In this document: piece after piece, positions 23,739 to 32,635 of the stretch
Numbering within the stretch: position 1 is the first letter of the stretch
Layout: each line of letters starts with the position of its first letter
NCBI GenBank assembly: GCA_963751835.1
Contig: CAVVWD010000011.1
Coordinates: forward strand, 248,001 to 312,000
Direction of reading: 5' to 3'
DNA: 64,000 nt
DNA from: JACVRW01 sp963751835
Lineage (GTDB): Bacteria > Actinomycetota > Thermoleophilia > Solirubrobacterales > Thermoleophilaceae
Made by a program: the position numbers and the translations under genes
The notes under the pieces: model-generated
What the model was told of the DNA's origin: nothing
What the model saw: the letters and a program-made list of their open reading frames with translations, nothing else
Databases searched by the model: none

Positions 23739-26260
23739 ATGAAGACGCGGGCTCTCACCCTTCTGCTTGCCGTTGGGATCCTGGCCGCGGCCGCCCTCAC
23801 CACCCTCACCATCCCGGCGGCCGCCCAGCAGGTGCACGTGCAGCTGCCGTCCGGCGAGATCGTCCCGTTCGACATTCCGCCCGGCACGAACCCCGCCGAC
23901 ATGCAGCTCCCCGGGCCCATCGTCCCGGCACCCACCACTCCGGCGCCGCAGACGGTCCCCGAGACGCCGGTCACTCCCAAGCCGAAGGAGCAGCCGCCCG
24001 CGCCCGAGGCCAAGCCGGAGCCCCAGCCCAAGCCCGAGCCCAAGCCGGCACCCGCGCCGGAGGAGCCCGACACCGGCCCGAGCGCAGGAGGCGGCTCGCC
24101 GCAGGAGCGCTCGAACTCGGGCCAGCGCATCAAGCGCGAAGGGTCCGACGTCAAGAAGCGCAAGCTCACCGGCGAGGTCGAGCCTCAACCCGAAGATGAG
24201 GGTTCGCGCGAGCGCCGCCGTGGGCGCAGGGAGCCGCTCCGCAACGAGGACGGCACACCCACCCCCAGCAACCCCGGCTTCATCGACGTCCTGCCCGGTC
24301 CCTCGACGGCCACCGGTGTTCCGAACTTCATCATCCGCAAGTTCCGGGTGCCGCCGTTCCTGCTGCCGATCTACCAGGCAGCGGGGATCGAGTACGGGAT
24401 CCGCTGGGAGGTGCTGGCGGCGATCAACGAGATCGAGACCGACTACGGCCGCAACCTGAACGTGTCCTCGGCGGGCGCGCTTGGCTGGATGCAGTTCATG
24501 CCGGCCACCTGGAAGGCCTACGGCACGGACGCCAACAAGGACGGCCGCAAGGATCCCTACAACCCGGTCGACGCGATCTTCGCCGCGGCGCGCTACCTGA
24601 AGGCGGCCAACTACGAGAACGACGTGCGGGCGGCGATCTGGGCCTACAACCACGCCGACTGGTACGTCGACTCGGTGCTGCTCCGGGCCAGGCTGATCGC
24701 CGGCGTACCGGCCGACCTGATCGGCTCGCTGACCGGGCTCACCGAAGGCCGCTTCCCCGTCTACGCGCGCGCGACGTATGCCGACGACCTCGCGGAGAAG
24801 GAGCTCCTCAAGCGGGTCCGGCGCGGCGAGAACGCCGCCAACGTGATCGAGTCGAGCGATGATCGCCGCAGCATCGACATCTACTCCAAGAAGGGCGCCC
24901 CCGTCGTGGCAGTGAACGACGGCGTCGTCAAGCAGGTCGGGCGCTCGAAGAAGCTCGGCCGCTTCCTGGTCCTCCAGGACGTCTACGGAAACCGCTACAC
25001 GCTACGCCCACCTGGGCGGCGTGTCGAAGTACTACCCGGTGCCGAAGAGCGACTCGGATGCCCGCCTCGACCGGACGGCCAAGGCCGTCAAGGCCCACGG
25101 CGACGACTCCGGCGATCCCCAGCCCAGCCTCCCCGCCTCCGCGGGCCGCCAGCTCGAGGACTCCGACACGGCACCCGAGCGTGACCGCGGCGCGTCGATC
25201 GAGTCGCAGGACCTGAGCCGGCCCTCGGCGCCCGTCAAGCAGCGGCTGTTCGCCCACCCGGGTCTCCCCGGAGCGCGCGAAGCAGGCGGTCTCGAGCAGC
25301 AGCTGGAGGCCCTGGCACGCAAGGGCGGCAAGTTCGAGACCTACAAGAACTTCTTCTCGCGCCCGTTCGGCCTCGACCCGAGCAAGGTCCGGCTCCGCGC
25401 CCTCAAGAAGGGCGCGCGGGTGATCGGCGGGACGATCATCGGCCGTGTCGGCCAGACCGTCGCGGGCAAGGCCGCGCATCTCGACTTCTCGATCCGGCCC
25501 GCCGGCCGGGGCGCACCCAGGATCGATCCGAAGCCGATCCTCGACGGCTGGAAGCTGCTCGAGGCGACCGCGGTCTATCGCGCGTCCGGGCGCAACGTGC
25601 TCTACGGCGAGGACGAGGCGGGCGCCATGTCGATCGGCCAGATCCTGCTGCTGCCGAAGCCGCTGCTCGAGAAGCGCGTGCTCTCCGACGAGCGCATCGA
25701 GATCTACGACTGCGGGCGCGACGACGTCCGTTCGGGTCAGGTCGACCGGCGCGTGCTCGCCACGCTCGCCTACCTCGCCGAGTCGGGGCTCAAGCCGGGC
25801 GTGACGTCGCTCAAGTGCGGGCACGGCTTCTACACCAGCTCGGGCAACGTCTCCCACCACTCCTCCGGAAACGCCGTCGACATCGCGACGATCAACGGGA
25901 TCCCCGTGATCGGCCACCAGGAGCCGGGCGGCGTGACCGAGCAGGCGGTGCGCAGGCTTGATGCAGCTCCAGGGCACGATGGCGCCCGCCCAGATCATCT
26001 CGCTGTTCGAGATCGGCGGCGCGACCTTCGCGATGGCCGACCACCACGACCACATCCACGTCGGCTTCCAGCCGATGTTCGGCGCCAACAAGAAGCTCGG
26101 CAAGCAGGCGCTCGCCGTGCTCGAGCCCGGCCAGTGGTCCGACCTCATCTCGCGCCTGCGCGAGATCGAGAACCCGGTCGTGCCGACCAAGCCGTCCAAG
26201 TACGCCCTGCCGGTCGACAAGAAGGACCGGCGCGCGAGCCACGCCCACGAGGGCGAATAG
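23739..26260 (+). CDS. secreted three-domain cell-wall hydrolase: SLT lysozyme-like + M23-like + M15-like (two frameshifts)
   Basis: The signal peptide is MKTRALTLLLAVGILAAAAL. A long Pro/Lys/Glu-rich linker (~residues 60-160) follows. An SLT/transglycosylase domain (~205-300) has EIETDYGRNLN with the catalytic Glu, SAGALGWMQFMP and AIWAYNHADWYVDSVL. Next is an M23-like region (GAPVVAVNDGVVKQVG, then YAHLGG) that lacks the N-terminal HxxxD of active M23 enzymes. The C-terminus has SHHSSGNAVDIATING and DHHDHIHVGF, an M15-like His/Asp/His zinc set. One extra base at ~25000-25002 and one at ~25958 break the frame; 2522 nt is 2 over a multiple of three, matching two insertions. About 839 residues after repair. 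Confidence 0.8.
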
Positions 26261-27078
26261 CCACGACGGGTCGCCCTCTCGGCTGCGTCCAGCTCGAGTT
26301 CGGCTTCCTGCTCGGACCGCCCGACGGGCGTTACCTGGTACGCAGTGCGCCCGACAGGGCACCCGAGGCAGTGCTGGTGTTCGGCACGCTGGGAGCCCCG
26401 GAGCGCCATTGGCTGAGGGACAGGCGGCCGCGTGAGGTGGACTCGGCGCCCCCCGAGCCGGTGCCCACGAGCCGCGCCACGGTGGTACGGCCCGAACCCT
26501 TTCCGACGGCCGAGGCCGCCTCGGCCTGGCTCGACGAGCTGCGCCGCGACGCCGAGGCGCGCGATGCTGAGCTCGAGCGCGGGCTCGAAGTCCTCAACAG
26601 GGCGCTGCGCGCCCAGCGCGCCGCCGCGGCGGACCCCTACGTGTCCGATGTCTCAGCCGGGCGCGCGCTCGTGGTGCGGATGGGCTATGGCCGCGGCGAG
26701 GCGGTCGCGGACGGGCGCTTCGGCGAGGCGTTCGAACTTCCACGCGAGGGAGCGAGGCGGGTCAAGCGCTCGATGGAGGCGCCGGAGGAGCGCTTCGCGG
26801 CGATCCTGGGCGGTCACGAGACGCCGCTCGCGGCCGAGGAGCTCGTCCTGCGTGCCCGTGCCGATCTCGACGCCGGACGGGGGCGCGAGGCCGCGCTGCA
26901 GGCGCGCGTGGCGGTGGAGGCGCTCGCCGCAGAGCTCGGCCACAGCTCACTCGAGGAGCACCGGGACGCCGTGATCCAGGCGGCCGCCGCCGCGCTGCGA
27001 GGCGAGTCGCCGGCCGGGCTGGAGGACGCGGTCGCCGCCATGGAGGCGCTGCTGCGCCGCCGGCGGCTGGGCGGCTGA
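26257..27078 (+). CDS. conserved hypothetical protein, start uncertain
   Basis: The frame encodes VQLEFGFLLGPPDGRYLVR, then GTLGAPERHWLRDRRPREV, and a helical C-terminal half (ASAWLDELRRDAEARDAELERGLEVLNRAL; RARADLDAGRGREAALQARV). I do not recognise a family. No ATG, GTG or TTG precedes VQLEFG after the hydrolase stop; the only possibilities are the ATA at 26257 or a lost start codon. The first standard start is GTG at 26371, which would remove the conserved-looking N-terminus. Codon use is strongly GC3-rich, supporting coding. The C-terminal repeats of Ala/Arg/Glu-rich helix look like a coiled coil. Confidence 0.6.
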   Translation: MATTGRPLGCVQLEFGFLLGPPDGRYLVRSAPDRAPEAVLVFGTLGAPERHWLRDRRPREVDSAPPEPVPTSRATVVRPEPFPTAEAASAWLDELRRDAEARDAELERGLEVLNRALRAQRAAAADPYVSDVSAGRALVVRMGYGRGEAVADGRFGEAFELPREGARRVKRSMEAPEERFAAILGGHETPLAAEELVLRARADLDAGRGREAALQARVAVEALAAELGHSSLEEHRDAVIQAAAAALRGESPAGLEDAVAAMEALLRRRRLGG

Positions 27079-27089
27079 CGACGCACGGC

Positions 27090-27095
27090 TAGCCT
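27090..27095 (+). promoter_or_regulatory. candidate -10 hexamer (TAGCCT) of the cupin gene
   Basis: TAGCCT is 6 bases upstream of the ATG at 27102, implying a leaderless message. Confidence 0.4.
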
Positions 27096-27101
27096 GGAGT
27101 C

Positions 27102-27434
27102 ATGGAGTACGTGATCCACCCCAACACGGGTCCCCGCGAAGGTTCTCCCCATTTCGAAGGCAGGGACCACGACGCGGGCCTGTCGATCATCCTCGTCGAC
27201 GCCGAGCCGGGAAAGGGCCCGCGCCTGCACCGCCACGACTACGAGGAGGTCTTCGTGGTGCACGCCGGGACCGTCTCGTTCAGGGTCGGCGATGCGCAGC
27301 TTGACGCCGACCCGGGAGACGTCGTCGTGGCCCCGGCCGGCACCCCGCACGGGTTCGTGAACTCAGGGGACGAGCGCCTGCGGATGACCGCGATCCACCA
27401 CTCGCCCGAGTTCGTGACCGAGTGGCTCGAGTGA
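27102..27434 (+). CDS. cupin-domain protein
   Basis: This is a single small beta-barrel of 110 residues. Cupin motif 1 is present as GPRLHRHDYEEVFVVHAGTVSFRVG (two His and a Glu as metal ligands) and motif 2 as PGDVVVAPAGTPHGFVNSG (third His). Metal binding is likely; the substrate is unknown. It is a single gene, convergent with the sirtuin 8 bp downstream. Confidence 0.85.
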   Translation: MEYVIHPNTGPREGSPHFEGRDHDAGLSIILVDAEPGKGPRLHRHDYEEVFVVHAGTVSFRVGDAQLDADPGDVVVAPAGTPHGFVNSGDERLRMTAIHHSPEFVTEWLE

Positions 27435-27441
27435 CGCGGCG

Positions 27442-28203
27442 CTAGGGGTCGAGCGCGGCCAGCACCGCCTGGAGCTCCTCGACGACGTCGCCGTCGAGCT
27501 TGACCTCCGCGTCGCCGTCGTAGGGCGTCGGCCCCTGCGTGACCAGCACGAGCCGGCCGCCCGCGCCGTGGGTCATCGCCGGCAGCCCGGCCACCGGGTA
27601 GACCTCGAGCGAGGAGCCCACGCACAGCATCAGGTCGGCGTCCATCGCGAGCGCCTGCGCCTCCGCGAGAGCGCGCTCGGGCAGGAGCTCGCCGAACAGG
27701 ACGACGTCGGGCTTGAGCGGGACCATGCACGCCGGGCACTCCGGTGCGCCGCCGTCCTCGGCGAGCAACTCAACCACGCGGTCGATCGGCAGCTTGCCCC
27801 GGCACTCCAGGCAGATGCTCCACTCGATCGACCCGTGCATCTCGATCAGGCGCTCGCTGCCGGCGAGACGGTGGAGGCGGTCGATGTTCTGAGTGATGAC
27901 CCCGCGCACGAGTCCACGTCGCTCGAGCTCGGCGATCGCGTGGTGTGCCTCGTTCGGGACCTTGTCGGTCAGCGTCGCGAAGCGCCGCCCGTAGAACGAC
28001 CAGAAGCGGTCGGGGTCTCGCCGCCAGGCGTCGATGTGAGCGACCTCCATCGGGTCGACGTTCTCCCAGAGGCCCGACCCCGGCGTGCGGAAGTCCGGGA
28101 TGCCCGAGGGGACCGAGACGCCGGCGCCCGTGAGAACGACGGCGCGCTCGGAGGAGCGGAGCAGGTCGGCGACCCGCTCGGCCTGGGTAGAGAGCGCGTT
28201 CAC
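27442..28203 (-). CDS. cobB: Sir2-family NAD-dependent protein deacylase
   Basis: The protein has 253 residues. VLTGAGVSVPSGIPDFR is the NAD-binding GAGxSxxSGIPDFR motif, TQNIDRLH follows, and HGS supplies the catalytic His. Four zinc cysteines are in CLEC...CPAC. It removes acetyl or other acyl groups from lysines, often on acyl-CoA-using enzymes, which fits its coupling to beta-oxidation genes: the GTG start overlaps the enoyl-CoA hydratase fusion stop (GTGA). The symbol cobB is by family only. Confidence 0.9.
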   Translation of the reverse strand: MNALSTQAERVADLLRSSERAVVLTGAGVSVPSGIPDFRTPGSGLWENVDPMEVAHIDAWRRDPDRFWSFYGRRFATLTDKVPNEAHHAIAELERRGLVRGVITQNIDRLHRLAGSERLIEMHGSIEWSICLECRGKLPIDRVVELLAEDGGAPECPACMVPLKPDVVLFGELLPERALAEAQALAMDADLMLCVGSSLEVYPVAGLPAMTHGAGGRLVLVTQGPTPYDGDAEVKLDGDVVEELQAVLAALDP

Positions 28204-29300
28204 TTGCCCTGGAACCTCGGCCGCCGCTTCTGCAGGAACGCCGAGATGCCCTCGCGCCCATCCTCGGAGCCGAACGCGCGGGCGAAGCCCTCGGCCTCGG
28301 CACGAAGGCCCTCGTCGAGGTCGGGGCGGTGCGACCGCCGCTTGATCTCCTCGACCGCGATCGGCGCCTGGTCCGCCAGCTTGCGCGCCCACGCGAGCGT
28401 CGAGTCGAACAGCTCGTGGTCGGGCACCACCTGGTTCGCCAGGCCCAGACGATGTGCCTCGTAGGCGTCGATCGGGTCTCCGGTCAGGTTCATTTCGAGC
28501 GCCTTGGGCTCGCCCACGAGCCGCGGCAGCCGCTGCGTGCCGCCGAAGCCGGGAATGATCCCGAGGTTGATCTCGGGCTGGCCGAAGGTGGCGGACTCGG
28601 CCGCGATGCGGAAGTCGCACGCCATGGCGAGCTCGCAGCCCCCGCCGAAGGCGATCGAGTTGACCGCCGCGATGGTGACCGTCGATGACTGCTCCATGCC
28701 GCGCATGAAGCCGTGGACGGATGCCACCAGCTCGGCGCCCTCGGCGTCGGGCGACATCTTCGTGAACTCCTTGATGTCGGCGCCCGCGCTGAAGGTGAAG
28801 ATGTTCGAGGAGGCGAGCACGAGCACCCTCGCCCTGCCCTCGACCGATTCCCACACCCCGATCAGGTCGCGCACGACCTGCGGCGAGAGCGGGTTCGCCG
28901 GCGGGCGGTTGAGCCAGGCGATCGCGATGTCGCCGCGCGTCTCGAGCAGCACTGTCTCGCGCTGATCACCGGCGTCGGGTTGCGGATAGGGGAAGAAGCC
29001 CTGGCCGGACTTCTTGCCGAGCCGCCCCTGGGCCACGAGCCGGCGCAGCACGGTCGGCGGCTCGAAGGCGTCACCCCACTCGCGCTGGGCCGCCTCGAGC
29101 CGCTCGAGCAGTGCGTCGAGGCCGGCCTCGTCGGCCCGGCTGAACGGGCCCGGCAACATGCCCGAGCCCATCATCATCGCCAGCTCGATGTCCTTCGCGG
29201 ACGCGACGTTCTCCTCGAGCACGAGGCAGGACTCGACCAGGGCCTTCAGGCCCATGCGGTCGACGATGGTGTCGAGACCCGACGCGCTAGCCGTGCTCAT
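28200..29300 (-). CDS. HCDH C-terminal domain fused to enoyl-CoA hydratase
   Basis: The protein has 366 residues. Residues 1-~105 match a 3-hydroxyacyl-CoA dehydrogenase C-terminal domain (CLVLEENVASAKDIELAMMM; GRLGKKSGQGFFPYP). Residues ~115-366 are a crotonase: TFSAGADIKEF (oxyanion-hole), AAVNSIAFGGGCELAMACD and GQPEINLGIIPGFGGTQRLPR with the catalytic Glu. FadB-type proteins place the hydratase first and two HCDH C-terminal domains last. Here the second such domain is moved in front of the hydratase. Its ATG overlaps the HCDH gene by 14 bp. It hydrates enoyl-CoA in fatty-acid breakdown. Confidence 0.88.
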   Translation of the reverse strand: MSTASASGLDTIVDRMGLKALVESCLVLEENVASAKDIELAMMMGSGMLPGPFSRADEAGLDALLERLEAAQREWGDAFEPPTVLRRLVAQGRLGKKSGQGFFPYPQPDAGDQRETVLLETRGDIAIAWLNRPPANPLSPQVVRDLIGVWESVEGRARVLVLASSNIFTFSAGADIKEFTKMSPDAEGAELVASVHGFMRGMEQSSTVTIAAVNSIAFGGGCELAMACDFRIAAESATFGQPEINLGIIPGFGGTQRLPRLVGEPKALEMNLTGDPIDAYEAHRLGLANQVVPDHELFDSTLAWARKLADQAPIAVEEIKRRSHRPDLDEGLRAEAEGFARAFGSEDGREGISAFLQKRRPRFQGK

Positions 29301-30159
29301 AGAAACCCTTCCCGGTCTTCTGGCCCAGGTCCCCGGCCTCGACCAGCCCCTTCATCCTCGACATCACGTAGAAGCGCTCGCCGTACGAGTCGCGCAGGTG
29401 CTCTGCGGTGTGCAGTGCGATGTCCAGCCCTGACAGGTCCGCGAGGAAGAACGGCCCCATCGGGATCGTCCCCGAGTCCTTGACCACCTTGTCGACCTCG
29501 TGCGGATCGAGACCCCCCTCCTCGGTCGCACGCCAGACCTCGGACGCCGACGAGGTGAGGATTCGGTTGACGACGAAGCCCGGCACCTCGCCGCAGCGGA
29601 CCGCGGACTTGCGGATCGCCTGCGCGAAGTTGGCCGCCGCCTGCAGCGTCTCCTCCGAGGTCTCCTCCCCCTCGACCACCTCGATCAGGCGCATCATCGA
29701 CGCGGGCCAGAAGAAGTGGAAGCCGCACACCTTCTCCGGACGCAGCGTCGCCTCTGCCATTTCGCTGATCGAGAGCGAGGAGGTATTGGAAGCCAGGATC
29801 GCGTGGCCCGGCGTGACCTCGTCCAGCTCGGCGAACACCGCCTGCTTGATCTCCATGCGCTCCGGCACGGCCTCAATCACGAAGTCGACGCCGCCGAAGT
29901 CGTCGTAGCCGGTCGTGCCGGTGATGCGACCGAGCAGCTCCTCGCGTTGGGTGTCGGCCTGCTCCTGGGTGATCTTCTCCTTGCCGACGAGGGCGCCGAG
30001 CTGTGCGTCGGTGACCTGGAGGGCCTTCTCGAGGCCAGTGTCGACGAACTCCTGCTTCACGTCCTTGAGGACGACCGGGATGCCGGCGGCGGCAACGACC
30101 TGGGCGATCTCCCCGCCCATGGTCCCTGCCCCCACGACGGCGGCCTTGAAGACGAACAA
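29287..30159 (-). CDS. 3-hydroxyacyl-CoA dehydrogenase
   Basis: The protein has 290 residues from a TTG start with GGAGG about 7 bases upstream. KAAVVGAGTMGGEIAQVV is the NAD-binding Rossmann motif. ILASNTSSLSISEMA and FHFFWPASMMRLIEVV carry the catalytic Ser and His (HFFWP, usually HFFNP). GFVVNRILTS and GTIPMGPFFLADLSGLDI are the HCDH C-terminal domain. It oxidises 3-hydroxyacyl-CoA, the step after its partner's hydratase. Together the two genes reconstitute FadB. Confidence 0.92.
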   Translation of the reverse strand: MFVFKAAVVGAGTMGGEIAQVVAAAGIPVVLKDVKQEFVDTGLEKALQVTDAQLGALVGKEKITQEQADTQREELLGRITGTTGYDDFGGVDFVIEAVPERMEIKQAVFAELDEVTPGHAILASNTSSLSISEMAEATLRPEKVCGFHFFWPASMMRLIEVVEGEETSEETLQAAANFAQAIRKSAVRCGEVPGFVVNRILTSSASEVWRATEEGGLDPHEVDKVVKDSGTIPMGPFFLADLSGLDIALHTAEHLRDSYGERFYVMSRMKGLVEAGDLGQKTGKGFYEHG

Positions 30160-30189
30160 AGAAACCTCCGGGGTAGCGGCGGCCCAACC

Positions 30190-30642
30190 CTAGCGGAGCC
30201 CCGCCTCGTCCTCGGCCTCCACGGCGAAGCGCCGGAGCGTCCGCGCGAGCGCGTCCCGGAGCGCGCGCCGGACGAAGATCGCATCCGCCACCGCGTTGAG
30301 CGGGCCGTACTTCGTGAGCGTGTACTCGAGACTCAGCTCGACCTCCGCGCCGACGGTGTGCGGGGCCACGCGTAGCGTCTGGCGGCCCGTCAGGGCGGCC
30401 TCGAGGACGATCGTCGAGAAGCGGTCGTCGCGGCTGTCCACCACCTTCTCGGTGACCCTGCCGCGACCGCCCGGTCCCGACTCCCACACCACCCGCTCGC
30501 CCTCGGCGGGCCAGCCGGGCGAGCGCTCGAGAGTGTGCGCGAAGCCCTCTACGAAGCTCGGCCAGCGGTCGACGTCGGTCCAGAGCCGCAGCGCGCCATC
30601 GGGCTGAAGCGGCACCGTCGACCGCGCGTAGGCGGTCCTCAC
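30190..30642 (-). CDS. SRPBCC-family (polyketide cyclase/START-like) protein
   Basis: The protein has 150 residues. The pattern of N-terminal strand, LWTDVDRWPSFVEGF, the 'PGGRGRVTEKVVDSRDDRFSTIV' beta strands and a long C-terminal helix (AIFVRRALRDALARTLRRFA) is the SRPBCC helix-grip fold. It binds hydrophobic ligands. The start overlaps the PadR gene stop (4 bp), so the pair is co-transcribed and the SRPBCC protein is probably the controlled function. Confidence 0.75.
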   Translation of the reverse strand: MRTAYARSTVPLQPDGALRLWTDVDRWPSFVEGFAHTLERSPGWPAEGERVVWESGPGGRGRVTEKVVDSRDDRFSTIVLEAALTGRQTLRVAPHTVGAEVELSLEYTLTKYGPLNAVADAIFVRRALRDALARTLRRFAVEAEDEAGLR

Positions 30643-31094
30643 GATCCGTAGACCTCGTTGACGATCTCGTCGATCGAGGCCTTGACCGAGTCGAGGAAGG
30701 GACGCACCTCCTCGACGAGCCGCTCGTACTCCTCCCGCCCGTCAGAGGTGAGGGAGTAGTAGCGGCGCGAGCGGCGCTCGGGGTGCTCCCAGCTCCCCTC
30801 GATAAGTCCGCGCCCCTCGAGCTGCCGGAGCAGGGGGTACATCGTGTTGGGGTTGACCGAGAGGACGCCGGCGGTCATCGCCGCGATCCGCTCCATCAGC
30901 TGGTTGCCGTAGCTCGGTCCCTCGTTGATCAGGTGCAGGACGAGCAGCGGCAGCACGTCGCGGCGGCGCAGCTCACCGGCGAACGGGTCGGCCGGCCGCT
31001 TCTGCGGCGCGACTGCCGCCTCGACGCCGCCGGCCTGCTCGACCGCCTCGCGCACCGCGGCGCGGCTGCGCTGTCGCTTCGACCTGCCGGCCAT
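30639..31094 (-). CDS. PadR-family transcriptional regulator
   Basis: The protein has 151 residues from ATG at 31094. An alternative start 21 bp upstream adds nothing conserved. LPLLVLHLINEGPSYGNQLMERI, TMYPLLRQLEGRGLIEGSWE and RRYYSLTSDGREEYERL form a textbook PadR winged helix, with a C-terminal dimerisation helix. It probably autoregulates and controls the downstream SRPBCC gene. The N-terminal ~45 residues are basic and Ala-rich, longer than in minimal PadR proteins. Confidence 0.9.
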   Translation of the reverse strand: MAGRSKRQRSRAAVREAVEQAGGVEAAVAPQKRPADPFAGELRRRDVLPLLVLHLINEGPSYGNQLMERIAAMTAGVLSVNPNTMYPLLRQLEGRGLIEGSWEHPERRSRRYYSLTSDGREEYERLVEEVRPFLDSVKASIDEIVNEVYGS

Positions 31095-31144
31095 CCCGAG
31101 GGATCCTGACAGCACGCAGTCGTCACGCGGCAGTCACATACCCC

Positions 31145-32044
31145 CTACGCCCGAAGCAGCCCCACTACCTCGCCGAGCTCGTGGATCGAGCGCTCTGTGA
31201 TCGGGTCGGCGACCAGGATGGTCTCGTCGGCGCCCGCATCGCCCAACTCGACGAGCACCGAGGCGATGCGGTCCGCGGATCCTGTCACCGGCCGCGCCCC
31301 CGGGTTGGAGGGTCGCTCGCTCGAGCCATCCAGGGCGACCAGGACGCAGGCGCTCCGCTCGATGTCCCCGGGGTCACGTCCCGCATCGCGCGCCGCGCCG
31401 CTGATGCGCTCGTTGAGGTTCGCGAAGCCGTCCGGTGAGTTGCCGTAGTCCTCGTACCACGTGTTCCAGGCATCGACGTGAGGCAGCGTGGCCGCGAGCA
31501 TCCGCGGCCCGTTGCTGCCGATCACGAGACGAAGGGGCGCGACGGGGCGGGGCAGCAAAACGGCGTCGTCCACCTCGAAGTAGCGCCCGCGCACAGTGAC
31601 CCGCTGCCCGGCCAGCAGCCCGCGGATGATCGTGAAGGACTCCTCGAAGCGCGATACGCGGTGATCGAACGGGAGGCCGAACGCACGGAACTCCTCCTCG
31701 TTCCAGCCGGCGCCGAGCCCGAGCACGAAGCGGCCGCCACTGATCTCGGCGACCGCAGCTGCCATCTTCGCGATCAGGCCCGGCGGGTGAAAGGCAGTGC
31801 AGGCCACGAGCGGCCCGAGCTCGACGCGCTCGGTCGCCGCGCCGAGCGCGGCCAGCACCGTCCACGCCTCCCAAGGACCCCGCTCGGCTCCGCCGTCACC
31901 CCGGTAGAGCAGATGGTCGCCGACCCAGATCGAATCGAAGCCCGCGGCCTCGGCCACCCGAGCCATGGCGAGATACTCCGGCCACGGCACGCGCCGCTCG
32001 ACCTCAGGAAGCTGGATTCCGACGCGAGGCGATCCGGGCCTAAT
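31145..32044 (-). CDS. luciferase-like (LLM), probably F420-dependent oxidoreductase
   Basis: The TIM-barrel of the LLM class is seen in AAGFDSIWVGDHLLY, ISGGRFVLGLGAGWNEEEF, YFEVDDAVLLPRP and LVIGSNGPRMLA. The first usual start (GTG at 31990) would remove strand beta-1, VGIQLPEVER, conserved in the family. It is encoded upstream in frame back to an ATT at 32044, so a non-standard ATT start or an unseen sequence error is likely. About 299 residues. It uses a deazaflavin or FMN cofactor. The substrate is unknown. Confidence 0.8.
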   Translation of the reverse strand: MRPGSPRVGIQLPEVERRVPWPEYLAMARVAEAAGFDSIWVGDHLLYRGDGGAERGPWEAWTVLAALGAATERVELGPLVACTAFHPPGLIAKMAAAVAEISGGRFVLGLGAGWNEEEFRAFGLPFDHRVSRFEESFTIIRGLLAGQRVTVRGRYFEVDDAVLLPRPVAPLRLVIGSNGPRMLAATLPHVDAWNTWYEDYGNSPDGFANLNERISGAARDAGRDPGDIERSACVLVALDGSSERPSNPGARPVTGSADRIASVLVELGDAGADETILVADPITERSIHELGEVVGLLRA

Positions 32045-32098
32045 GGCCCCAGCCTATGGGCTCCCGGCGGCGGACGCGTGTGAAGCGGAATCACCTGT

Positions 32099-32635
32099 CT
32101 AGGGTGTCGGGAGCTGCAGATCGATCATGGTGTCCGCGTGCCGGTGGACGATCTTCCAGGCGCCCCTCTCGAAGCGGAAGATCATCGTGGCCCGCAGGAT
32201 CTGCGGCTGTCGCTCGGTGCGCCCCGGATAGAGGACGTTGGAGCGCTCGATCGCGACCGTGTAAGCCAACCTGCCCCGCACGTCCTTGACTCGGTACTCG
32301 AAGTCGACCTCGGCGCCACTCGGGCGGAAGGCGTTCGCCGCGAGTAGGTAGCGCTGGCGGACATTTGCGACGCCTGCCTCTCCCAGGCCGCCGAACCCGC
32401 CGAAGATCGACGCCGGGTCGTGCTCGGCGGTGATCGACAACCACGGCGACGGGTCGCCGTTGACGAAGGCCGTGTTTGCGGCTTCGTACCGTTGCAGGAA
32501 CCGCTCGAAGCCGTACGCGTAGCCCGCCTCGTGGGCGGCGTCCGCCTTTGCCGCGGGCCCGGCAAACGCCCCGGAGGAGACCAGGACGGCGAGCGCCAGC
32601 AGCAGGGCGGCGATCGCAGAGATGAGACGCTTCAT
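32099..32635 (-). CDS. secreted NTF2/SnoaL-like protein
   Basis: The protein has 178 residues from ATG at 32635, with AGGGAAG upstream. The signal peptide is MKRLISAIAALLLALAVLV, with cleavage near AFA-G. The mature part has alternating strands (FEYRVKDVRGRLAYTVAIER; ATMIFRFERGAWKIVHRHAD) of an NTF2-like ketosteroid-isomerase cone fold, a family with many functions. The 'WKIVHRHAD' end is typical of SnoaL/DUF4440-type proteins. No catalytic set can be assigned. Confidence 0.7.
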   Translation of the reverse strand: MKRLISAIAALLLALAVLVSSGAFAGPAAKADAAHEAGYAYGFERFLQRYEAANTAFVNGDPSPWLSITAEHDPASIFGGFGGLGEAGVANVRQRYLLAANAFRPSGAEVDFEYRVKDVRGRLAYTVAIERSNVLYPGRTERQPQILRATMIFRFERGAWKIVHRHADTMIDLQLPTP

